From: Bimastos eiseni
Lineage: Eukaryota; Annelida; Clitellata; Crassiclitellata; Lumbricidae
DNA: 64,000 nt
Assembly (NCBI GenBank): GCA_959347315.1
Contig: OY365812.1
Location: 438,727-502,726, forward strand
Direction: 5' to 3'
Shown: piece by piece, positions 10,507-17,841 of the stretch
How positions within the stretch are numbered: the first letter of the stretch is position 1
Layout: each line of letters begins with the position of its first letter
The notes under the pieces: generated by a model
What the model was told of the DNA's origin: nothing
Seen by the model: only the letters and a program-made list of their open reading frames with translations
The model's database searches: none
Made by a program: the position numbers and the translations under genes

Positions 10507-10650
10507 TCAAGCGTTTGGGCGTCCATTGTTGCAGACTTGCAGTTTAGCTAAAGCGTTCAACTTATAACGAGCAGAGTTAACGAGTTGGAGCCGACGCCTT
10601 TTCTGAGTGAAGACCTTGGGCAAGTCTTCATTCTCAGTTGCAATCGATTG
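10507..10650 (-). CDS. Small secretory-less acidic/basic protein, exon 3 (terminal)
   Basis: The proposed last exon starts after GGAAGCAG at 10651 in phase 0 and runs 47 codons to TGA. It encodes a basic stretch (KVFTQKRRRLQLVNSARYKL) ending CNNGRPNA. The phase agrees with exon 2. The acceptor lacks a strong polypyrimidine tract, and another AG could be used, so this exon is the least certain part of the model. I do not recognise the protein. Confidence 0.35.
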   Translation of the reverse strand, partial: QSIATENEDLPKVFTQKRRRLQLVNSARYKLNALAKLQVCNNGRPNA

Positions 10651-10689
10651 CTGCTTCCTTGTTATACGTGGAAGAGATTGATAAATCGT

Positions 10690-10775
10690 TAGACTGATAC
10701 AATCATCTAATTATCCAATTATCTAATGATCCAATGATCTAATAATCTAATGATATAATTATCCATGATAAAAAT
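10690..10775 (+). repeat. Degenerate 9-11-bp tandem repeat in intron 2
   Basis: ATCTAATTATCC / ATCTAATGATCC / ATCTAATAATC variants are repeated about seven times. Coding value is nil. It sits inside intron 2 of the small gene. Confidence 0.6.
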
Positions 10776-10783
10776 GATCTTAC

Positions 10784-10860
10784 CTTCTCAGTCTCTTTTT
10801 CTTCAAAGTCGTCGATTGTGACCCCGTTCGTCACTTCAAAAATGGCTGATGTTTTGTCGT
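10784..10860 (-). CDS. Small unknown protein, exon 2
   Basis: A 77-nt exon runs from TTTTAAAG|ACGAC to GAGAAG|GTAAGATC. Entered in phase 1 it reads DDKTSAIFEVTNGVTIDDFE and continues EKETEK, with phase 0 at its end. It joins exon 1 exactly: the G left by exon 1 plus AC makes the Asp codon. The peptide is acidic. No family is recognised. Confidence 0.5.
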
Positions 10861-11042
10861 CTTTAAAACAAAATCAATCGTTGTATATGATAATTATAGA
10901 ATTTAATGGATATACAGTATATCTATTAAATCCTAAAATAATGCGCATGCGGCTCAAGCAGTTTTAAAACACTCTACCAACCATACATAGATCTAGATAG
11001 CAAACCAGGGTTTGTGCTCTGTCATACCTAGCAAAAACGCCC

Positions 11043-11172
11043 TTTTAGGAAGACGTCATTGGGAAAGACGTAATTGGGGGAAGACGTCATTGGAAAGACG
11101 TCATTTGGGAAGACGTCATTTGAGTAAGTCGTCATTGGGAAAGACGTCATTTGAGGAAGACGTCATTGGGGG
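11043..11172 (-). promoter_or_regulatory. Tandem array of GACGTC (CRE-like) sites in intron 1
   Basis: About eight copies of a 16-18-bp unit, GAAGACGTCATTKGGGAA, lie head to tail. One unit reads GACGTAAT and one TCGTCATT. Each intact unit presents TGACGTCT on the minus strand, a one-mismatch CREB/ATF site (TGACGTCA). The array lies inside intron 1 of the small gene, 500-670 bp downstream of its putative start. An enhancer role is inference; a plain minisatellite is the alternative. Confidence 0.4.
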
Positions 11173-11673
11173 AGATGGAGAGTAATGGAAAAAAACTGAA
11201 GCACAAAACAGAGGAAGTTAGTTCAACTCCCGCAACCAACCATTCGCTAGATGGCGACGTTGGCTAAATTAAATGTATAACGATATAGGCGCCTTGCATG
11301 GCTGCAGACTGTTTGATTATACTCATGCAATCCCTTGCTTTCAGTCAACAGTCTAAAGATAATACGGTTAGTTGTCTTGCAATCATTCTGCAGTTTGTCA
11401 GTTTGAAATAAGTCGAAAATATCGAAGAACATATTCCATAAGGTCTCTAATCATTTCAATAAAACCCTTAGCACAGGAGAGGGAATCGTTGCGAAAATAG
11501 AATCTTCAACGCAGCTCTTTGATAAAAAATGCAGCGAAAGACTGAATTAACGGCTCTGTTTCGGCCGAGGAACGAGGAAGAGAAAAGGAGTGGGAGAGTT
11601 TTTCAATTAGAACAGTCGAGATGTTTTAACAAAATTATTGTTAAATCACTTAGATTCAAATAATGTAATTTAC

Positions 11674-11710
11674 CGGTTGACGTCGAAACTCCTTCGCTAA
11701 ATTTCTCCAT
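11674..11710 (-). CDS. Small unknown protein, exon 1 (start)
   Basis: ATG at 11710 in a good context (AAAATCATGG) starts MEKFSEGVSTST, then the donor ACCG|GTAAAT. The exon ends in phase 1, matching exon 2. The assembled product would be 85 residues (12 codons plus a split codon, 25, then 47): an acidic N-terminal half and a basic C-terminal half. It has no signal peptide and no transmembrane segment. The gene lies alone between LINE remnants and the GPCR. Matching phases, a Kozak-like start and a TATA box support a real gene, but no homology is recognised. Confidence 0.5.
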
Positions 11711-11762
11711 GATTTTGCCGCTAAAAGTGATTTAAGCTCTGTTGAACAACCAGCTCAGTGGG

Positions 11763-11770
11763 TTCTTATA
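11763..11770 (-). promoter_or_regulatory. TATA box of the small gene
   Basis: The minus strand reads GGTATAAGAAC here, 53-60 bases upstream of the ATG at 11710. A start site about 30 bases downstream would leave a 5' UTR of roughly 25 nt. Confidence 0.4.
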
Positions 11771-11810
11771 CCAGATACTGTTAGTAGAATACCTAACGAG
11801 TCCCATATTT

Positions 11811-13540
11811 ATACCGATTGGAGGAGCGCAATGAAGCGTGTCACGAGCCGGTCAATGTGGAAGACATCACTTAGAAATTGTAAACAAAAGAGTATATTCA
11901 ACACTAACAAGGTTAGAAAGCTTATTAGCGCCGAAAGACAAACATGATTGTCTCGACTGAGGAGTTCCAGTGTTTGTTGAATGCTTTTGAAGATTCTCAG
12001 AACTGACACCTGACCGTTTCGTAATGTTTCGCACCACCTATACATTGTGTTTGATTTATACTCTTAATGACATTTCAAACTAATAATTGTTTTGAACGGT
12101 AACTTCACATAAAGCGTGAAAGCGTAGAATTGAAAAGATGATCCGACGCCAATTGATTCGAATGTCTACTCTTTTGCGAATTGACATCTTACTGTTTAAT
12201 TTGTTAGTTCAAAGCACCCTGATTTGGTTGGTTAGAAATAAAACTCGTATAATTCAGCAAAATATCAAATGACATTTGTGAGGAGGTCGTGTTTACCTAG
12301 AAAGGTCATATTGTGTTGGCCATACACAGAGGAGGATCCAAGGAATGGAGTGGTATCCAATTACTTACTTTACAGTAAGGCTTTCATGAGAGTTCTACAC
12401 GGTAGATTATAGACTCTGATTCTAACTGAACCGTGTAACCATAAATTTATGAAGTCTTTTAGTATAAATGTATTGTGTAGAGAAGGGTTTCTCAAATTAT
12501 CCGATGCTTTCGTTGTACCGTTGATAATTGTTTTTACTGTACACTCACATCACGGCCGGATCGTTACTTCAACATTAACTTAGCCTATAGATTAAAAGAC
12601 ACGTTTTATTGATATCAATATTTTTTAACTATGTCGCTATTCATTAAAACTTTCGTGATCAATGAAACTACCGATTATACACGAACACTGTATTGTCGTC
12701 TTCTCATTTCTAATGTCTTTGTTGTATCCATTCTAATGTCTTTGTTGTATCTGGTGTTTGAGTTGCATACGTTCAAACTTGTGAATAGTCTGACTATCTT
12801 TCCACTGCAGCCAATAACCAGCGGACCACATGTTGAACAGCGCTGTAGAGTTGTGAGGTATGAGTTGGGCCTATCCATACGATTATAGACGTTTGATCAA
12901 AATGACAGCGAGCGATTCATTGATTGAAGTTGATTGAAGCTGTATCCAAATGACAACAGTTGAATGATTGGCGCCTCATTACTCTTGTTTTACCAAAGCA
13001 AAAGATGCTTATCAAAATTTATCGCAAAAAAGTCTTCAACCATGCAGTCGATTCCTTTCAAACGTGGTGGGTCTAATGTCAAAGCACCGTTCTCTTTTAG
13101 TCATGGAAAAATGGCGATGATGGCATTTCTATAGAGAGCTACTTATTTTGTTGCCAAATACATTTATAGGTCGACATATTTACCGTTACAGTTCAATGAT
13201 TCTTTTCATTGCTGTTGTTGAGGTGAAGCAAACGAAGTAGCGGCGAATTAATTTCCGTTAATTGCATCTTAATTGGATTTTCTTACTGTCAGACTATGAG
13301 GCATGTCAAACGCATGAATCAGTTCTTTTGACCCTTTGCGTATCGCTGGTCTCTCACTTGACACCTAACATTGCCCACATTCAGACTTGACTGAGCCGTG
13401 GATATGTTCAACGTCGTGTCTGTCATTGGTTGGATGGACTAAAATGGAAAAACCTGTCATCGGGGCCGATTTCTTGGACTATGAACTCTGCATGATACCG
13501 TTTTAAAACATCTGAAAATTGTTCTTAATCACCGAAATTC
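11811..13540. other. Unique AT-rich stretch, no supported gene
   Basis: The only structure seen is a 24-bp perfect-looking tandem duplication (CTAATGTCTTTGTTGTATC, 12712-12759). I searched the minus strand for the missing TM6-TM7 exon of the GPCR and did not find one. Confidence 0.4.
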
Positions 13541-13544
13541 AACT

Positions 13545-13615
13545 GGAAGCGCCTCCGAGTAGGGGCAGGTACGGGCGCTACATAAGTGCTATAGAATAAA
13601 TGAACAAAGCAAATT
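13545..13615 (+). repeat. LINE 3' tail
   Basis: GCGCCTCCGAGTAGGGGCAG, then CGGGCGCTACATAAGTG and GAATAAATGAA. The first ten bases match the tail at 26.25 kb (GCGCCTCCGAGTAG). This is the terminal hairpin signature of the family. Confidence 0.5.
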
Positions 13616-13702
13616 AACAATGTCCGTTTTATCATAATTAAATAGTTCAATGTTAAATAGTGATGCTTAGATTTAAAATACGCCTTCTTTGTTTCTGTAT
13701 AG

Positions 13703-13930
13703 CGACATTGCGTTGGAACAAAGCTGGTTAGTGGTGCCCTCCTTGCTTATGCAGGCGTGGGACTGGCGTTACCAGGGCGAGGGGTTGTGGCAGAGTGCAT
13801 ATCGCCTAGGGTCCTGGGTGAGGGATAGGTGGATTGTTGTCATAGAGACCAGGGGCGGTGAGCAGAAGAGCCAGTCCACCGGACAAACAGACGGACAGAT
13901 AGACGAAGAGAAGGAGGCGGTCAATGAGAC
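13703..13930 (+). CDS. Possible exon running into the assembly gap
   Basis: After a good acceptor (TTTGTTTCTGTATAG at 13702) the plus strand stays open to the gap. It encodes a Trp-rich peptide (MQAWDWRYQGEGLWQSAYRL), followed by a polar DGQIDEEKEAVNE tail. The segment is visibly more GC-rich than its AT-rich surroundings. The last third is (ACAG)n-like, which weakens the coding case. No family is recognised. Confidence 0.25.
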
Positions 13931-14130
13931 NNNNNNNNNNNNNNNNNNNNNNNNNNNNNNNNNNNNNNNNNNNNNNNNNNNNNNNNNNNNNNNNNNNNNN
14001 NNNNNNNNNNNNNNNNNNNNNNNNNNNNNNNNNNNNNNNNNNNNNNNNNNNNNNNNNNNNNNNNNNNNNNNNNNNNNNNNNNNNNNNNNNNNNNNNNNNN
14101 NNNNNNNNNNNNNNNNNNNNNNNNNNNNNN
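13931..14130. other. Assembly gap (200 N)
   Basis: An unresolved run of N. The round length suggests a placeholder, so the true size is unknown. Confidence 0.95.
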
Positions 14131-15600
14131 TCCAGTTTCTATGATTTTCCGTCCTCAGAATTAGACACTATATAAGGGACAACCACTCTGACTACTTCAT
14201 AAAGCAATCATCGATTGAGGCCTTTTTCTTTATGACAACTGCCTTATTGGAATCATCTGATCTGATAGGATAATGAACAGCTCAAACTAGCGATGATGAC
14301 TACCAGATGTAATAGGACACCTCAACAAACTGCCACCTAAGCAATATCGTTTGCACACGCAGATTCACTGACTGGCATTTAGAACATGCCCCCTCCTCAA
14401 TGACTGCTATGGGTCAATTTTCCATTGTAAATACTTCATTTCATTGTATTCAACCATGAACCGGGCTACACCTCAAAATCCATGACTAAGAGGATTTACC
14501 TTTATTGATACTGGACAAAAATACTGACGACCAATTAACACATAATACAGAACGCTTCCGTACCTTATAATCTTTAATAGTTGCTCACATTCTTTCAATG
14601 TGCCTTTGAGAAGAGAGCACACATTTTGTATCAACAAGGATATAGAATCTTTGTTCAGTTTGGGGATTTTCACGGTTCAAGTAATTATTTACACGATTCC
14701 AACATAGGTTTGGATGCAAAGCGTCCGCTCTCTGACTTCTTGATTAAAGAAGTCATGAGCGGAAAACTGAAAGTAGGACTTGCTTGTGTATATACTCCAA
14801 CCTATTACCCCATATTCTACTATATTTCATGAATTCCAGTGTCAGTCCACGCAATTAAAGCCAAATTACACAAAATTGTGTTTTTTTAAATAATTAAATT
14901 CAAATGTATAATTAAGTTCATCATTTTATAACCTTGCGGGCTTTAGATTGTACTGGGTCTAAATATTTTTCAACGTACAAGTAGGCCTATATAATATCTT
15001 TTTTATACTGGCCAATGAAGTTGTGAGAATGCAGCGGGAAACTCTGGATTATGGTTAGAAATGATCCAGATGCAACATGTGCAATGTTCCAGAAAAAGAA
15101 AAACGTACTTCCAGAAAAAATGAGAAGGATATTTTTAAGCCAGACATTTAAGTCATTTATCAGTTTTAAAACAATTGTGCAAATACTTCCATATTGCAAC
15201 CTCTATTTCAAATAATGTCATGATTCGGGTCTAATTATTTTGTTCCAGCATAGGCTCTGTTTTCGAATAAGTTGGTAGCTTTAGTAAGTACAATGCAAGA
15301 CCCACTTATTTTACGGAATTAGGATATGATGGCTTTGAAAGCTTCGCTTTCACTAGCAAATAAAATAATATACGATGGAGGGTAAATGACGAACAAATGA
15401 GATTGACAGACGAGATGGAGGTAATCTTGAGCTAAATCTTTGAAGTATTATAATTGATGCCATCGTAATTATTTTGTTCCGCTTCAACTTGAATTGGACA
15501 ACAGCACAGACCTACTGCTTCCAGTCTGTTGTAAAATCAATTAATCCTATCGTGTTATAATTTTATATCTATAATTAGTCCGAGGTACGTGTAACTGTTC
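14131..15600. other. No supported gene
   Basis: AT-rich unique sequence. Short open frames on both strands show no domain, signal peptide or splice context that I can defend. Confidence 0.4.
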
Positions 15601-15634
15601 CAAGCATCGTCAAATGATTTATCTAGGATAAGCC

Positions 15635-15718
15635 CTAGTATCCATATCCGTGGATGCGTCCTTGGCCATCGTAGCCGGGTCCACCATAGCCATGGCAACC
15701 GTTATTTCCGCCAGTTCC
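15635..15718 (-). CDS. Gly/Tyr-rich peptide terminal exon, copy B
   Basis: The minus strand encodes GTGGNNGCHGYGGPGYDGQG, then RIHGYGY and a stop: 27 residues. It parallels copy A (15809-15913) almost position by position. The nearest acceptor (GACTCAG, exon from 15738) would enter in a different phase from copy A's acceptor. Copy B may therefore be a separate gene end or a decayed duplicate. Gly/Tyr/His-rich short peptides occur as cuticle, shell-matrix or antimicrobial peptides; which applies here is unknown. Confidence 0.4.
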   Translation of the reverse strand, partial: GTGGNNGCHGYGGPGYDGQGRIHGYGY

Positions 15719-15808
15719 GGGCACGCCTTCCCAACGAGCTGAGTCGTCGATTTATTGATTACTACATAAATTGCTCTTTTAAATGTCTTAGTTGAAGGTT
15801 GAAGAAAT

Positions 15809-15913
15809 TTAATATCCAGCATATCCGTAGCCGTGATTGCGTCCGTGCCCATCGTATCCGTGGTAACCGTAATTTCCTCCAGTTCCAGCAATCAGGTGGA
15901 CAGAGAAGAGTAA
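15809..15913 (-). CDS. Secreted Gly/Tyr/His-rich peptide, terminal exon copy A
   Basis: After TTTCTGTAG (acceptor at 15914) the minus strand reads LLFSVHLIAGTGGNYGYHGY, then DGHGRNHGYGYAGY and TAA: 34 residues. The first ten residues look like the hydrophobic core of a signal peptide followed by a small-residue cleavage site (LIAG). The rest is a Gly-Tyr-His repeat. The first exon with the initiator Met was not found. It lies just downstream of GPCR exon 2 on the same strand, but the peptide is unrelated to a receptor. Confidence 0.5.
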   Translation of the reverse strand, partial: LLFSVHLIAGTGGNYGYHGYDGHGRNHGYGYAGY

Positions 15914-16054
15914 CTACAGAAACAGACGTTCGGATGTAGGCGTACAGAGAGAATGACACTTAGGCAGTATAAGAGAGACACAGATAAACGGACATATCGA
16001 TTAAGCCTACTCACATAGCCATTGGAAATGACTAATTGAGTTACGGACTGTCCG

Positions 16055-16120
16055 ACACCATGACTGACTGACCGACCGATCGACCGACTTACTGACTAAC
16101 TGACTGATTGTCTGACTGAC
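16055..16120. repeat. (GACT)n-like tract
   Basis: Imperfect GACTGACTGACCGACCGATC-type tetranucleotide repeats. A second patch of the same motif lies at 16420-16470. Confidence 0.6.
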
Positions 16121-16179
16121 TTGCTCTGCCTCCTCTGATCCTCTGGAGACAGGACTGATTTTCCTCGGACTACCCTTTT

Positions 16180-16290
16180 GACAATCTATTTGATTTGACG
16201 CAGCGCTGGTGAATAGGCTCTGCCTTTGGCTTTCGAGTAGCGCTCTAGAAGTTCGGAGATTACAATTACAATTATGATTACTTGAGTGAG
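16180..16290 (+). repeat. SINE-like dispersed repeat
   Basis: It contains TTTGACGCAGCGCTGGT and CTCTGCCTTTGGCTTTCGAG, then TAGCGCTCTAGAAG and a GATTACAATTACAATTATGA tail. Related copies lie at 57270-57390 and 57930-58020. They share 'CTCTGGCTGTCGAGTGGCGC' and 'TTTAGAAG' followed by a GATTAC tail. I see no clear Pol III boxes, so the class is uncertain. Confidence 0.45.
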
Positions 16291-16603
16291 TAAGTAAGTC
16301 AGAAAGTATATTGTTAGTACCGTCTGCAAGAGAAAACATAAAAAACATACAATTTATATAAAAGTTTAAAGATATATAAATTTGAAAAAAGAAAGTGTTA
16401 ATTTTTAGCCAAGAATTTATTGACTGACTGACCTTTGATTAATTGTCTGACTGACTGAATGACTGATTGACAGAGCGATCCTTCGATTGATGCAGGCCTA
16501 CTTGCTATGAGAATCACTTACTGATTCATCGCTGATTGATTGAGCGAATGAATAAGCGAGTAAGTACCTACTTACTCACTTATTGTTCAATGCGTCAACT
16601 GAC

Positions 16604-17049
16604 CTTCTTCTTGATGTTGTCATGGTGTTTGATCTCAGTTTCCGTCCTCTCTCCCGGAACCCTACTCGACCACAACTTCCAGATGATACTCGAGTAAACG
16701 AAGGTCATGACGATGATGGGGCAGGCGAAGAGAACAGTCGAGACGAGGGTGAAGTAGAGAGCCCTTGTGGGGTAGCTTATGGTCCACTGCTTCGTCAGGG
16801 GGTCACAGGTGCGAGTGGGAGGCCACGTGTCATCGCAAAAAATCTCTACGTGGTCCAACCAGATGCGAGTGAACTGTTCTCTGTAGAAGAGGAGAGGAGA
16901 GGCGACACCTATAGAGCAGAGCCAGGCGAAGGCGATGAAGAGGGTTGATCGACGCTCTGTGATGTGAGCCTTCATTGCGAAGACGATTCCGAAGAATCTG
17001 TCACAGGCGATGAGGATGAGGGTGAGGATACTGGAGACAAGGGACCCAA
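16604..17049 (-). CDS. Neuropeptide-type class A GPCR, exon 2 (TM3-TM5, ICL3)
   Basis: The exon runs from CGTTTCAG|TTGGG to AAGAAG|GTCAGT. It continues exon 1 (37750-38194) exactly: the split codon G+TT gives SFAQ-VGSLVSS. It encodes TM3 ending in LIACDRFFGIVF (DRY replaced by DRF), TM4, and an ECL2 with conserved Cys (EIFCDDTWPPTRTC). TM5 follows (LYFTLVSTVLFACPIIVMTF). ICL3 starts YSSIIWKLWSSRVPGE; the 'LWxxxxPG' pattern is typical of tachykinin/orexin/NPFF-type receptors. It ends KKK in phase 0, right before where TM6 would start. The TM6-TM7 exon(s) should lie further left and were not found. Confidence 0.85.
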
Positions 17050-17163
17050 CTGAAACGAAGACAGACAAACAGACGATGAAATCTCTATCGGCATTTCTGT
17101 GTTTTGCCTCAGGTTGAAAAGATTGTTTCATAAAAGTCAGCATTTGTATAAAAATGCAAGGAC

Positions 17164-17164
<1 letters not shown>

Positions 17165-17198
<34 letters not shown>

Positions 17199-17252
17199 TA
17201 ATAATAATTATAATAATAATTATAATAATAATTATAATAATAATAATAATAT
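17165..17252 (+). repeat. (TAA)n microsatellite
   Basis: TAA/TAAT repeats with AATTATAATAAT interruptions. The 120 bp between this and the next TAA tract (17262-17383) has no repeat character and may be another short insertion. Confidence 0.9.
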
Positions 17253-17383
17253 TAATAATTACGCCAGAGCGTTCAACGGGACTTTCGTCGTTCAAGAAAC
17301 CGATCAATGAGGCTATTCCAGACAACCAACATTATTAGGTTAGTTTAAATGTCCCTGAGTGATCATTTGTACCTCGGGGCATA

Positions 17384-17385
17384 AA

Positions 17386-17427
<42 letters not shown>
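17384..17427 (+). repeat. (TAA)n flanking the retrotransposon 5' end
   Basis: Fourteen or so AAT units directly abut the 5' end of the RLE element. The same trinucleotide resumes at its 3' end (20690). Confidence 0.9.
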
Positions 17428-17695
17428 TATCGATTTGAGGCAGCGGACGTGGTGGACGGAAAATTTTTAATGTCCGACTATTTTGCAAAAATACCGCGTA
17501 ACGAGTAATCGTCAGAGTTGGATTTTAGCATCGTCTAATGGATTAACAACTCGTGACCCGATTGATTATATTCACCACATCTTATTCGCCAAGACCACAA
17601 CACGATTGGTTTGTCAAACTTTCGTTTCAACTTATATGTAGCCGTGCATTTGAATTGATGGCCGCTTGCCATGCTTTAAGGCCAGCGACGTCAAC

Positions 17696-17710
17696 GTTGC
17701 CAATGGCAAC
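17696..17710 (+). promoter_or_regulatory. X-box/RFX-like palindrome in the element leader
   Basis: GTTGCCAATGGCAAC is a perfect inverted repeat (GTTGCCA / TGGCAAC) with one central base. It matches the RFX X-box pattern GTTGCC..GGCAAC with relaxed spacing. It lies 146 bp before the first in-frame ATG and could be internal promoter material. Confidence 0.3.
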
Positions 17711-17841
17711 GATTACTGTTTAAATGGCGGCGCATTTGAAAACAAACCGATTTGAAACTCAGATGAGTCAAAAACCTTGTAAGGGCCAGGGGGTTTGCGG
17801 GGTGTTGGTTGTCCTTCAAAACCCATGCCTCAGATGGCACG

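Noticed and set aside
14581..14832. 83-codon plus-strand frame
   Set aside because: No motif, splice site, conservation clue or promoter; consistent with chance in AT-rich DNA.
16007..16348. 113-codon minus-strand frame with Ser/Val-rich tail
   Set aside because: It spans a SINE-like repeat and a (GACT)n tract and has no domain.
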